Below are positions 18,051 through 28,400 of a stretch of DNA of 64,000 nucleotides, piece by piece. The position numbers and the translations under genes are program-made. The notes beneath the pieces are model-generated. The model saw only the letters and a list, made by a program, of their open reading frames with translations, made no database searches and had not been told where the DNA came from. The stretch lies in the NCBI RefSeq assembly GCF_000379725.1, contig NZ_KB903621.1, forward strand, positions 248,001 to 312,000, written 5' to 3'. The stretch's first letter is position 1, and each line of letters starts with the position of its first letter. The stretch comes from Cytophaga aurantiaca DSM 3654. Lineage in GTDB: Bacteria; Bacteroidota; Bacteroidia; Cytophagales; Cytophagaceae.

Positions 18051-19403
18051 ATGCGTATTTTGAAAAAAGGGATTAAATGGATTTTAATTGTTGCAGCAAT
18101 ACTTATGCTATTAGCAGTATGTATCCTGACAACGGTTGATCGTACACCTTATAAGCAAATGCCTTATTATTCTGCGATGATGAAACAGTTGGATACGTTT
18201 CAGATAACGCAGCAAATCAAACAGGGAGACACGTTGCGAGCAGGCTGGTACAAAGTAGCCCTGACGCCTCATGCGTTCCCCTATCCCCTAGCAGGCTATG
18301 GTATCCGGGATAAAGCAACAAGGGTTGGTGATACCACTTATGTGCGAACATTTGTACTGGATAATGGTAAGACACGTGTTGGGTATGTGTGTCTTGACCT
18401 GTTGATTTTTCCTCCTGCATTAAAAGATCGTGTTCGTTCAGTATTAGAAAAAAAATATAAGTTGAATGTATATCTTACTGCTACGCATACACACAGTGCT
18501 GCTGGTGGCTGGGAACCTAAAATTGCAGGCAAGTTTTTAGCTGGTGATTATTCAGAAGAGTATGTTGATCTGCTCTTTGAAGCCATTGAGAAATCGATTG
18601 ATGGTGCTGTTAAAAAATTACAAATAGTTGAGCAGGCATATGTGCGTGCTATGGCGCCAACCGCAGTGCGCAACCGTTTAAAGGGTGATGAAGCTCCTAA
18701 AGATGTATTTATTCGTGGCCTGAAATTCAGAACAAAGAGCGGTGAAGAAGCATGTTTGTTTACGTTTGCTGCACATGCGAATTGTCTGGATTCAGATGTT
18801 ACCTATATCTCAGCAGATTATCCGGGTAAAGTTTCAGCATTGTTAGAGAAAGAAGGATGGGCTTCTTTTGTAAGTTACGCTGCCGGTGCTGTAGGAAGTC
18901 ATGGTCCTGGTTTTAGCCAGCTTCAAAACGGTGAAAAGGAAGGAGATACCATCGCTGTAATTTTAGCAACGCAATTAAAAGATGCGAAAATTAATTATTC
19001 GTATACCAATACATTATACTATCACCGCTTTCCATTGCATTTACGCGAACCGCATTTAAGAATTGATAAAGATATCCGTATTCGTCCTTGGGTATTTCAT
19101 ACGTTGCTTGGATCCGATGCTCCGGACATTCAATGCATGCAGGTTGGTGAAACAATGTTCCTTGGCATGCCTTGTGATTATTCAGGCGAACTGATGCCGC
19201 CTTTGGAAAAACTATGTAGTGCAAATAAAACAAATCTTATTCTAACCGGATTCAACGGCGGTTATATTGGCTACATCACAGACGATGCCTGTTATGACTG
19301 GAGCAAAGGTGAAACGATGGATATGAACTGGCATGGTCCATATAACGCAGCTTATTTGACTGAAGTGAATGAGCGCATATTAAAAGGGGTCAGTGGACAG
19401 TAA
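18051..19403 (+). CDS. Neutral ceramidase-like hydrolase (N-terminal domain only)
   Basis: 450 residues. One membrane segment or signal anchor (about 10-28), then the neutral/alkaline non-lysosomal ceramidase N-terminal domain: LAGYGIRDKATRVGDTTYVR, CLDLLIFP, and the zinc-site HTHSAAGG (146-153), with later FAAHANCLDSDVTYISADYPG and YAAGAVGSHGPG. It lacks the C-terminal Ig-like domain of full-length ceramidases (about 650 residues). Relatives hydrolyse the amide of ceramides; many DUF-annotated short members have unknown substrates. The Bacteroidota make sphingolipids, which makes a lipid role plausible. Stop codon overlaps a dispersed repeat. Confidence 0.85.
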   Translation: MRILKKGIKWILIVAAILMLLAVCILTTVDRTPYKQMPYYSAMMKQLDTFQITQQIKQGDTLRAGWYKVALTPHAFPYPLAGYGIRDKATRVGDTTYVRTFVLDNGKTRVGYVCLDLLIFPPALKDRVRSVLEKKYKLNVYLTATHTHSAAGGWEPKIAGKFLAGDYSEEYVDLLFEAIEKSIDGAVKKLQIVEQAYVRAMAPTAVRNRLKGDEAPKDVFIRGLKFRTKSGEEACLFTFAAHANCLDSDVTYISADYPGKVSALLEKEGWASFVSYAAGAVGSHGPGFSQLQNGEKEGDTIAVILATQLKDAKINYSYTNTLYYHRFPLHLREPHLRIDKDIRIRPWVFHTLLGSDAPDIQCMQVGETMFLGMPCDYSGELMPPLEKLCSANKTNLILTGFNGGYIGYITDDACYDWSKGETMDMNWHGPYNAAYLTEVNERILKGVSGQ

Positions 19404-19415
19404 ACAGTGGTCAGT
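19390..19415. repeat. Short dispersed repeat at the ceramidase-like stop codon
   Basis: Inverted-orientation copy of the 15208-15231 element: two CAGTGG/ACAGT-type units around the TAA at 19401. No gene lies between here and 19539. Confidence 0.7.
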
Positions 19416-19538
19416 CTATGGATAGGGTTGGGTATACCAATGATCAATAAATTAACAAACGAAGAAATCCTGTATTCAAATTTAATCCATTAAATCGTGT
19501 ATCTTTTGCCTTTTCCTGCATTATGTCAGAAAAAAGAT

Positions 19539-20309
19539 ATGAAACAGGCTATCAGCATCAGTATATTTTTCAGCATTTTTATTTCCTGTGCGCAAGTAGA
19601 AACCTTTACGATTCCATCCGGATGGGATACAACAGCCATATATTCAAACATCCTGGAACGAGCCATTCCTGATTCAAGTGCTACAGATTTTTTAACGTCG
19701 TATGCATCGCTGCGCAAACACATAGAAAGCAAACGCCTTGAATTAAATCTGCAATACATGAAAGCAACAACGCAAGACGCAAAAAATGTATGTCTGGATT
19801 CAGCGTCAAGATATTTGCAAATGGCCTTGGTTGAAAATGTATTTCCGTATTGGTATGGAACAGCCTGGGATTTTAACGGGATCAGCGATAAACCTCAGCG
19901 TGGATACGTTGCTTGTGGCTATTTCGTTTCAACTACTTTAAAACATTGTGGTATTGAATTGAACCGGTATAAAGTTGCACAGCAATATTCGCATTCAATC
20001 GTTAATACATTATGTTCAGATGTTAAAAAATACACCGCATTAAATGCACTGTTGGATTACATAGCGTCGCAACCGGATAATGTATATGTGGTGGGATTGG
20101 ATAATCATGTGGGTTTTATTTCAAAGCAAAATGAAGCAATCACATTCATTCACTCAAGTTTTGTGGGACCTGCATGCGTTGAATCCGAGCAGGCAAAGGA
20201 ATCGCCGGTTCTGGCATCTTCAAGATTTTATGTGTTGGGGAATGCTACGGGAAATAAAAATTTATTGCTGCACTGGCTGCAGAGATCACCTGTTGCTATT
20301 GTTCCTTAA
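19539..20309 (+). CDS. Lipoprotein with NlpC/P60-like cysteine-peptidase fold
   Basis: 256 residues from ATG 19539, which gives a clean lipoprotein signal peptide (MKQAISISIFFSIFISC, Cys17); a GTG at 19497 would add 14 residues. The fold is suggested by Cys126 in RGYVACGYFVSTTL at the start of a helix, and His190 in GLDNHVGFIS in the following strand, the usual Cys-His pair of papain-like NlpC/P60 enzymes. WYGTAWDFNG just before is also typical. Such enzymes cut peptidoglycan peptides, but this is an assignment by motif only. The stop codon overlaps the convergent histidine kinase stop by 4 bp (shared TTAA). Confidence 0.78.
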   Translation: MKQAISISIFFSIFISCAQVETFTIPSGWDTTAIYSNILERAIPDSSATDFLTSYASLRKHIESKRLELNLQYMKATTQDAKNVCLDSASRYLQMALVENVFPYWYGTAWDFNGISDKPQRGYVACGYFVSTTLKHCGIELNRYKVAQQYSHSIVNTLCSDVKKYTALNALLDYIASQPDNVYVVGLDNHVGFISKQNEAITFIHSSFVGPACVESEQAKESPVLASSRFYVLGNATGNKNLLLHWLQRSPVAIVP

Positions 20310-21391
20310 ACTTCTTCCAGCTCAACAATCTTAGGAGGTACGTGACCTTTAAGGTTTGGAAGCGTAATGGTGAAAATAGAACCAACACCTTTTTCTGACC
20401 ATACCGTAATGCTTCCCTGTATTTTTGTAATTGCTTCTTTGGTAATGTATAAGCCTAAACCACTGCCTTTGGTCTTCTCATCGGTTTTGAAAAACATATC
20501 AAAGATCTTATCGATGTATTCTTTATTGATACCTACGCCATTGTCGGCAATGGATATTTCAATATTGGGAGAGAGATTTTTTACTTTTATGTTAACTGTT
20601 TTATCATTGTTCGTAGATTTTGAATAACGGAATGCATTTGAAATAATGTTATTCAGAATCATACGTAATCGGTTTTTATCTGTATGAAATTCACCCTCAT
20701 AATCGCAATCAAGCGTTACGGCAACATTTTCATTGTATACCGAATTCATTTCAATGGAATTTAAAATTTCTTCTTTAAGGGGAACAGGAGAAATTTCAAT
20801 TTCTAATCGGTTATTTTTTAAGTAATTTAAAATATCAAAAATGAAATTGTCCAACCTACGTAAACACGCTTCTTTCAGCGTTTCGTAGTACTTCAGTTTT
20901 TCCGGATCACTTTCTATTTTACTTATTTCGATTAGTCCCAATGCAGACGCAATTGGTGCACGCAAATCATGGCTGATGCTGTATACCAAATGATCCATCT
21001 CCGAATTTGTTTTAAGAAGACGAGCATTTTTGTATTCGATCTTTGCTTTAGATAATAAGATCAACTTGCTGGAAACAGAATGGTCGCGAATGATGAACCA
21101 TGCAAAAAATCCGCATTGGCATAAAGCACATAAAAAATTTATTTGGCCGTTGGTGTTTGTAAAGCCTTCATCCAGTTGTTTAAAGGATTCATTTGTAGGC
21201 TGGTTGAAGAACATCAGATACGTACACAAGCCAATTGGCAAAATCATCTGAAATAAGATTAGAGCAATTTTTTTATTGTCGATAATAAATGGAATACCAA
21301 TTAACAATGGCATATAAAAGCAAAATACCATGGACGCCAAACCTGTTTCGATGCATTGCACAAATACAATGAATGAAACAGTCAGTACCAC
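20306..21391 (-). CDS. Histidine kinase, C-terminal part of a split gene
   Basis: 361 residues from a GTG at 21391, likely not a true start. It carries the last membrane helices (about 1-100: MVLTVSFIVFV, MVFCFYMPLLIGIPF, LILFQMILPIGLC, INFLCALCQCGFFAWF), a HisKA domain with the phospho-acceptor His in YSISHDLRAPIASALG, and a full HATPase domain: N-box NNIISNAF, G1 IADNGVGI, G2 GSGLGLY. The kinase core looks intact. The first transmembrane helices are in another frame upstream (21382-21615); one -1 shift in an A7 run would join them. The reverse stop overlaps the convergent lipoprotein stop. Confidence 0.88.
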   Translation of the reverse strand: MVLTVSFIVFVQCIETGLASMVFCFYMPLLIGIPFIIDNKKIALILFQMILPIGLCTYLMFFNQPTNESFKQLDEGFTNTNGQINFLCALCQCGFFAWFIIRDHSVSSKLILLSKAKIEYKNARLLKTNSEMDHLVYSISHDLRAPIASALGLIEISKIESDPEKLKYYETLKEACLRRLDNFIFDILNYLKNNRLEIEISPVPLKEEILNSIEMNSVYNENVAVTLDCDYEGEFHTDKNRLRMILNNIISNAFRYSKSTNNDKTVNIKVKNLSPNIEISIADNGVGINKEYIDKIFDMFFKTDEKTKGSGLGLYITKEAITKIQGSITVWSEKGVGSIFTITLPNLKGHVPPKIVELEEV

Positions 21392-21615
21392 AATGTTTGC
21401 AGCAAGATTTGTATGGTTTTTTTATTTAAAAAAAAGCAGATTCCGAATATTACTAAAACAAAAGAAACGGCAACAATGGTATTAGGCACCCAGTAAATAA
21501 CTTCAGGGATCGTAGCTAACGAAATGATAAGGGATGCACCTTTGATAAGGTAATCTAAAAGCCTTTTTCGTTTATCTGTACTTTCTAAATTTAAATCTTT
21601 GAAAGGTGCTTCCAA
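21382..21615 (-). pseudogene. N-terminal fragment of the split histidine kinase
   Basis: 77 residues from a TTG at 21615: a charged start (EAPFKDLNLESTDKRKRLLDYL) and two membrane helices (about 24-45 and 48-66), ending TIQILLQTLWY after the frame is lost. Minus-strand sequence near 21417-21435 is T8-AAAT-A7. Reading AAT AAA AAA and slipping back one base continues as NKKNHTNLAANIVVLTV into the downstream frame with no stop, so the two parts form one six-helix histidine kinase. This could be a mutation, a sequencing error in the homopolymer, or programmed -1 frameshifting. Confidence 0.75.
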
Positions 21616-21677
21616 GGTTGATACGAATTAAAAATAAGTTTCTCTAAGATCACGAAACTTTTTTACATCTGCAATGA

Positions 21678-24600
21678 TTACTTTGAAACAACGATCGGTT
21701 TTTGAATTTCTTTAAGGATTTGTAAACCTTGTTCAATGGATTGAATTTCTGAAATGATGAGAATTAATTTTTTGTTAAGTTCTTTCATTTTACAATTCTT
21801 AGAATGAGTTTGTACAAATGTTAAAATAGTGCCAAAAACATCTGATGTATAATAGCTTGTTCGCTCTGAAGGCACAAACTGACAGCGCATTATGCCGCTC
21901 TTAATAGTTAGTTTCTCAAAGCCGAGCTCTTGAGCCAGCCAACGAAGTCTGATGGTTTCTGTCAGATCGATCACTTCTTTTGGTAGAGGGCCAAAACGAT
22001 CTTTCAATGATGTAATAAACTCATTCAGTTCGATTTCATTTTTAATATTATCAATGGTAGAATATAATGACAACCGTTCTGAAATATTATTTACATATGT
22101 CTCTGGAATAAGAATGGAAAGATCGGTTTCGATAACACAATCCTGTACAAGATTTTTTAAACGTTGTTGATCCAATTCATTTTTGAATAGGTCTGCAAAT
22201 TCTGTTTCTTTTAATTCCTGTATTGCTTCATCCAATATTTTGTGATACATATCAAAGCCTAAGTCTGTTATGAAACCGCTTTGCTCTGCACCCAGCATAT
22301 TACCTGCACCACGAATATCCAGGTCGCGCATGGCAACTTTAAAACCATCACCTAAGTCTGAGAATTCTTCCAGCACACTTAAGCGTTTTCTGGAGTCACC
22401 TGTAAGAGCTGCAACCGAAGGTGTTAACAAATAACAGAATGCTTTTTTATTACTTCTTCCTACACGGCCACGCATTTGATGCAGATCAGACAACCCAAAC
22501 ATGTGTGCCGAATTGATGATTATGGTATTTGCATTTGGGATATCTAAACCGGATTCAATAATATTTGTTGAAACCAATACATCGTATTCGCCTTCAACAA
22601 ATTTCAGCATAACTTCTTCTAACTTGTCACCTTCCATTTGTCCGTGTGCAAAGGTAACACGTGCATCGGGTACCAGTTTCTTAATCAGGAAAGCCATGCC
22701 TTCAATATCACGTACCCGATTGTATACAAAGAAAACCTGACCACCGCGTTTCAATTCAAATGCAACAGCATCACGGATAAATGCTTCATCAAATACATGG
22801 ATCTCTGTTGTAACCGGCTGGCGGTTTGGTGGAGGTGTAGCGATGATGGATAAATCGCGTGCGCCCATTAAAGAGAAATGCAGTGTACGTGGAATCGGTG
22901 TTGCAGTAAGTGTTAATGTATCAATATTTATCTTAAACTCACGTAATTTTTCTTTTACCTTAACACCAAACTTTTGTTCTTCATCGATGATCAAAAGACC
23001 AACGTTTTTAAACTCAACATCTTTGCTGATCACACGGTGTGTACCGATCAGAATATCTGTTTTCCCTTCTTTAACACGCTTTAAGGTTTCTTTGATCTGA
23101 GCCGCTGTTTTAAAACGGTTTATGTATTCAACCACGCAAGGAAACTTTGATAAACGGTCTCTGAATGTTTTGTAATGCTGCATTGCCAGAATGGTAGTAG
23201 GTACCAGGATTGCAACCTGCTTGCCATCGCACACTGCTTTGAATGCAGCACGCACAGCGATTTCTGTTTTACCAAATCCTACATCCCCGCATACAAGTCT
23301 ATCCATAGGGTGTGGCGACTGCATATCTTTTTTTACATCTGCAGTTGCTTTGCTTTGGTCCGGCGTATCCTCATACATAAACGAAGATTCCAGTTCAACC
23401 TGTAGAAATGAATCCGGTGAATACGCAAAGCCGGGAGCAGCCTTACGCTTGGCGTAGAGCTGGATCAATTCTTTTGCAATGTCTTTAACCTGACGTTTGA
23501 CTTTGCTCTTTTTATTTTCCCAATCCGCCGAGCCCAGTTTCGACATCAGAGGCGGTTGTCCGTCTTTACCGCTATAGCGGGAGATCTTATGCAGTGCATG
23601 GATAGATACCACCATCAAGTCATCATCACGGAAAACCAAACGAATGGCTTCCTGCGCGTGACCGTTATTTTCAATGCGTTCAAGTCCGGCAAAACGTGCA
23701 ATACCAAAATCTGAATGCGCAACGAAATCGCCGGGTTGTAATGTGCGTAGTTCCTTGAGCGTGATGGATTTTGATTTTGAAAAACGCTCTTTGGTTTTGT
23801 ATCTGTGAAAACGATCAAAGATCTGATGATCGGTATAACACAAAACATTGCGTTGTATGTCAATGAAACCTTCGCGCAATGGAGAGATCAGTTCATCAAA
23901 GCGTAAGTATGGATCAAGTTCTTCCAGTATGGAATGCAAACGTTGGATCTGCTGATGCGACTCGGATGCAATGATAATTTTATAGCCTTGATTTATCCTG
24001 AGTTTCAGGTCATCAAGCAGCATGTTGAACTCTTTATTAAAAGAAGGCTGCGGTTTTGATTCGATCTCAATTTTTTCTGAACCGGAGATATGTGATTGAG
24101 AACCGAACTCGATAATGGAAAAATGTTCAATGCTTTTTTTGAATGACGTTTTGTTTTCAAACAAGGCATCGGGTGATGTGATTAGTGCACTGTTGCCGCT
24201 TGCAGCAAGAATGGTATCAAACTGTGCTTCTACTTTTGAAAACGATTCTTCAATGACTTCAGTAGTAAGTGTATAGTCTTTGATCCATATCAGCGTATCC
24301 TCGGGAAGAAACGTGAACAAAGCTTCACGTTCTTCTTTAAGTAAACGTGTCTGTACGTTTGGTGTGATGGATAAGACCGGAATGGTTGCTATGGAAAGCT
24401 GCGATTCCGGATTAAATGTTCTGATGCTTTCTATCTCATCACCGAACAATTCAATACGGTATGGGAATTCATTGGAGTAAGAAAAGATGTCAATGATCCC
24501 ACCACGGATGGCGTATTGGCCGGCTTCATAAGCAAAGTCGTTGCGTTCAAAGGAATAGCTTTGTAAAAACTCTTCCATGAATTCGCGGTTCAGCTTTTCA

Positions 24601-25046
24601 CCTACCCGGGCAATAAATGTATTTTCAACGAGCGAACGTTTATTGATTACTTTTTCAGAAAGTGCCAAGGGATACGTAACAATGTAAGATGGTTTATCTT
24701 GATTGTTAACAATATGATTTAGTGTTTCTGCACGTTGTAAAATATTGGCATTTTCAACCTGCTCGTAGTGATAGGGTTTTTTATAGGATGCCGGGAAAAC
24801 AAAAACAGGCTGACCCAGCAATTGCTGTAAGTCGTTTTGAAAAAAGTAGGCTTCGTCTTTATCGTTCAGGACGAAAACCTGCGTTTGAGAACTGGTTTTG
24901 GCAAGTGCAGCGGCTAAAACAGCATCTAAACTTCCGGATAAGCCCTTTAAAAAGAGATTGTTTGTTCCCCTTTCTTGAAGCTTTTGTTTCAATAGCTGAA
25001 TATGAGAGTCATTCTCATATATGCCCAATAATTCAGATACTTTCAA
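21678..25046 (-). CDS. mfd: Mfd transcription-repair coupling factor
   Basis: 1122 residues, standard length; TTG start. Domains in order: UvrB-homology region (about 1-330), RNA polymerase-interaction domain around FVAHSDFGIARFAGLERI, superfamily 2 helicase with Walker A CGDVGFGKTEIAVRAAF, DEEQ box LLIIDEEQKFGV, motif III TLTATPIPRTL, motif V IIESGLDIPNANT and motif VI QMRGRVGRS, and the TRCF C-terminal domain. Mfd removes RNA polymerase stalled at DNA damage and recruits UvrA for strand-specific repair. It stands alone; a TATTTTTG -7 at 25070-25077 (minus strand) is 24 bp upstream. Confidence 0.97.
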   Translation of the reverse strand: MKVSELLGIYENDSHIQLLKQKLQERGTNNLFLKGLSGSLDAVLAAALAKTSSQTQVFVLNDKDEAYFFQNDLQQLLGQPVFVFPASYKKPYHYEQVENANILQRAETLNHIVNNQDKPSYIVTYPLALSEKVINKRSLVENTFIARVGEKLNREFMEEFLQSYSFERNDFAYEAGQYAIRGGIIDIFSYSNEFPYRIELFGDEIESIRTFNPESQLSIATIPVLSITPNVQTRLLKEEREALFTFLPEDTLIWIKDYTLTTEVIEESFSKVEAQFDTILAASGNSALITSPDALFENKTSFKKSIEHFSIIEFGSQSHISGSEKIEIESKPQPSFNKEFNMLLDDLKLRINQGYKIIIASESHQQIQRLHSILEELDPYLRFDELISPLREGFIDIQRNVLCYTDHQIFDRFHRYKTKERFSKSKSITLKELRTLQPGDFVAHSDFGIARFAGLERIENNGHAQEAIRLVFRDDDLMVVSIHALHKISRYSGKDGQPPLMSKLGSADWENKKSKVKRQVKDIAKELIQLYAKRKAAPGFAYSPDSFLQVELESSFMYEDTPDQSKATADVKKDMQSPHPMDRLVCGDVGFGKTEIAVRAAFKAVCDGKQVAILVPTTILAMQHYKTFRDRLSKFPCVVEYINRFKTAAQIKETLKRVKEGKTDILIGTHRVISKDVEFKNVGLLIIDEEQKFGVKVKEKLREFKINIDTLTLTATPIPRTLHFSLMGARDLSIIATPPPNRQPVTTEIHVFDEAFIRDAVAFELKRGGQVFFVYNRVRDIEGMAFLIKKLVPDARVTFAHGQMEGDKLEEVMLKFVEGEYDVLVSTNIIESGLDIPNANTIIINSAHMFGLSDLHQMRGRVGRSNKKAFCYLLTPSVAALTGDSRKRLSVLEEFSDLGDGFKVAMRDLDIRGAGNMLGAEQSGFITDLGFDMYHKILDEAIQELKETEFADLFKNELDQQRLKNLVQDCVIETDLSILIPETYVNNISERLSLYSTIDNIKNEIELNEFITSLKDRFGPLPKEVIDLTETIRLRWLAQELGFEKLTIKSGIMRCQFVPSERTSYYTSDVFGTILTFVQTHSKNCKMKELNKKLILIISEIQSIEQGLQILKEIQKPIVVSK

Positions 25047-25069
25047 AGTGTAATAGCTGCGTACTTCTA

Positions 25070-25077
25070 CAAAAATA
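25070..25077 (-). promoter_or_regulatory. Candidate -7 element of mfd
   Basis: Minus strand TATTTTTG, an exact TAnnTTTG match 24 bp upstream of the TTG start. No matching -33. Confidence 0.4.
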
Positions 25078-25170
25078 CAATAAAAATCAGAGGGATTGGC
25101 AGAATATTAGAGATTATGGTTGCATTAATAATATTGAATCTGTCAAACATAGGAACACATAAAATGGAAT

Positions 25171-25320
25171 TATATGAAGTAAAAATAAAACTATATGAAG
25201 TAAATAATTAATGTAACATTTTAAAAAAATACATACCTAGTTGTAGGTATTTATAATCTGCTTTATGGAATTATTTTAAAATTATAAAAACACAAATTCC
25301 CCTATCCCTTATCAGATAAG
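25171..25320. repeat. Small repeats in the mfd/cluster intergenic region
   Basis: The 385-bp gap between mfd and the large cluster is AT-rich. It has a 10-bp direct repeat TATATGAAGT (25171 and 25192, 21-bp period), a short inverted repeat ATACCTA/TAGGTAT (25233-25250), and a CTTATC/GATAAG palindrome (25308-25320). These could be regulator sites for the divergent genes, but none is recognised. No gene is seen. Confidence 0.4.
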
Positions 25321-25374
25321 GTGTTAAGAACGGATAAGTAATTAATAAGTCATTTCAAATGAAATGAAGTATAA

Positions 25375-25406
25375 TTTGTAGTCATGTAATTTTATTCATA
25401 GTTTTG
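25375..25406 (+). promoter_or_regulatory. Near-consensus promoter of the large surface/toxin cluster
   Basis: TTTG (25375-25378), exactly 20 bp, then TAGTTTTG (25399-25406): a full match to the Bacteroidota TTTG-N20-TAnnTTTG promoter. The first start codon is 25 bp downstream. I see no equally good promoter between later cluster genes. Confidence 0.75.
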
Positions 25407-25431
25407 AGTCTTATTACCCTGGCTATTAAAA

Positions 25432-28400
25432 ATGAATAAATTACTATTAGTATTTTTTGGAGTTTGTTTTTCAATATCTTCTTCATTCGCACAATTAAAT
25501 GCCATGGGTGCTGCAAGCCGCACCTTAACTTCTGTAGAAAATGTTGTACAGGGAGCTCAGGCAAAAGTTGATGAAATTGAAAGTGTTCTCAACACTGTTA
25601 AAAACAACAATTTATATAAGTCGCTTATTGATGGAAAAGAATTTAAGTTTCCGATAGGCGTACTTCCAAGTGATGCCGACCGCAATTATGCGTTGGTTAT
25701 TAATAAAGTTTTTATGACACCGGATGGTATGTATGCCGAGGTGTTTATGAAAGTAACTGTTTCATCCAAAACAACGCTTTACTTTTTAGCTGACAGAGTG
25801 CCCTATAGCCGTTCCGGTGGTTTTGCAGGAGACCTGCGTTTGTATTTATTGGTAACGGATTCCGTTCAGGTTGGTAAAGGCTATAATATAGAATTTAAGG
25901 GATTAGCAAGCTCGCTTAAAGCGAACCAAACAAGCGTGAATCTTGCGCAGGGCAATATAGATGATTGTTGTTTTATTACATTCAACTGTAAAGGCTTCAA
26001 AGATGTTACATTAACAGGGTCGGTAAATTTTGATAAAAAAACGATCGTATCAGATTCAAAAACCAAAGCACAGGTTTCAATAAAATATCAGATTCAGGCG
26101 GCAAAGAAGGTTTCCAATTTTACACTCGAGCTCAGTGATATTCCCGACTTTGAATTTACAAATCTGCCGGGCTTTAAATGCTCCATGCCGCATTTAATTG
26201 TCGATAACAGTGAAGTTGCAAATGCACAGGATTTTGCATTGCCTCAATGGTACAAAGATTCTGTTGCTGTGATAAACAACAAAAATCATGTAACAGCAGC
26301 AGATACTGCGGGTACTGGAAAGATTGATGGAGTACAATGGAAAGGTGTTTATATACCGTCTCTCGTCATTGATATACCAAAAGCATTTAAAGAGAAGAAT
26401 CCGAATGAAATCGTTGTTATAACCGGTGAAGATATTATCATTGATGGAAATGGTGTAACGGCTTTAACACATGCTGAAGGAAAAAATAATACACCGTTTT
26501 ATGATGGTACATTAAAAGGTTGGGAATATCGAATCGATCAACTCAACTTTAATATGATCGCCAGCTGCCTTTCTTCGGCAAGCATTCTTGGTGGTATTAC
26601 GTTGCCGGTCTCTAAAAAAGGCGCCCAAGATCAAGTAGGTTTTATACTTCTTGTGTCAAAAAATCTCGCTGATAACGACATGAGTTATGCCGGAAAAGTT
26701 AGTCTGGAAAACACAGGTAATAAGAATGGTTTAATTAATGTACAGGCATTTGGGCTTGCAAAAATGCAGATCAGGAGTGCAGACATTTCATTTAATTATG
26801 CAGCCGGTCAATTTTCCCCGTCCGTAAGTATAACCGGTTCTCTATCACTAGCACCCAGCAAAAAAACAACAGATACCAGTGCAGCAGCTCAAGCCAAGCC
26901 TGCAGCGGGATTTGGAGTTGTCTTTCAGCGATTAATTATTTCCACGCAGGCACCTTATATTGATATTGACAGGACGCATGGCGGTTATTGTAAAATGTCT
27001 ACAGGCGGACAAACCATGTCGAACTTTCCTGTATCCATTGACACAATTAGTTTGATTAAACAATCCGGCGGGCAACGGGTAGGTATTCAAATATCTTTAA
27101 CGGTACAACTGCAAAAATCTGGCGGAGGAAGTAGCGGAGGATCAGGTTTTGGTGGCTCTGCAACATTTACCATTTGGGCGAAACGGGATGCTGTTACCAA
27201 GAAATGGGAATACGATGATTTCAGTTTAGATCAGATCATTATAGATGTAAATAATGATGCATTTAAACTTCATGGTGAACTGTCAACGTTTAGAGGCGAC
27301 ACACTTTATGGAACAGGCTTCTGTGGCAAAATTAAGCTGTCCTTAATGAAGGAAAAACTGGTTATTGAAGTAGCAGCTATTTTTGGACGAACAAAAGAAT
27401 ATATACCGAGTGTGGATACTCCGGTTGATACAGCCGCGCTTGGAGATAATGCTATTTCTTATCGTTACTGGTTTGTAGATGCCGGCGTTACGTTCCCTGT
27501 AATTCCTGTTGCACCAATGGTAGGGATCAATGGCTTTAATGGTGGATTGTATCACCACATGGAAATGTTGAAACCGGGTGCATTACCAAAAGTCCAATCA
27601 ACAGTCAGCTGTAAAACTACATCCGGCTTAACATACGTTCCCAATAATAATATACACTTAGGTTTATTAGCCGGTATCGGTTTGCAATCGGTGCCTACCG
27701 ATGCGGTGTTCAATGGTAAGATCACATTTGGTATTGAATTTAATAAAAGTGGTGGTGTAAACATGCTGGCGTTTTTTGGTGATGTAACCATATTTACACC
27801 ACCTGTTAATGTGCCCGGTTCTGATAAGTTAAAAACAGCAATGAAAGTTGTTGCGGTTGATTCGATCAGCGCCAATAAAGATAAAACCAAAGCAGAAAAG
27901 CCGGTGGAAGAAGATCCAAAAGGTTCTGTACGTGTGAAATGGTTTACACAATATGTGTTCCCTACAGAAACATTTACGGGTGATTTTGATGTATATGTAA
28001 ATGTGATCAATGTAGTAACCGGTGGCGGAGAAGATAAAAAAGCCGGGCACATTGCAGTAATGTTCTCTCCGACGGAGAAGTATGTGTACATGGGTGTACC
28101 TTCAGATCCTATATCGTTGGAGGTAGTAAAATTATTTAAATGTCAGGCATATTTCTGTGCCGGAAATAAATTACCGGTTCCTCCTATCATGCCTTTACCA
28201 GCTGAATTCGGAACGCCTCCGATCGATTACAATGCAATGGAGACAGGTGCAGGTTTATCTTTTGGTGCACGTGTAAGTCTTGAAGGCGGATTTAAAGGAA
28301 GTGCCAATTTTCTTGGTTGCAGTGTTAATCCGTATGCCAAGCTATGGGTATCGGCCGGTTTCGATATCCTGATCACACAAACGTCTCAGCCTGTATATTG

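Noticed and set aside
24722-25162. 146-aa plus-strand frame over the start of mfd
   Set aside because: Overlaps conserved mfd coding sequence on the other strand and looks like random translation.
27552-28091. 179-aa minus-strand frame inside the 1523-aa gene
   Set aside because: Sits within a strongly protein-like frame of a signal-peptide gene and has no promoter, start context or domain pattern of its own.
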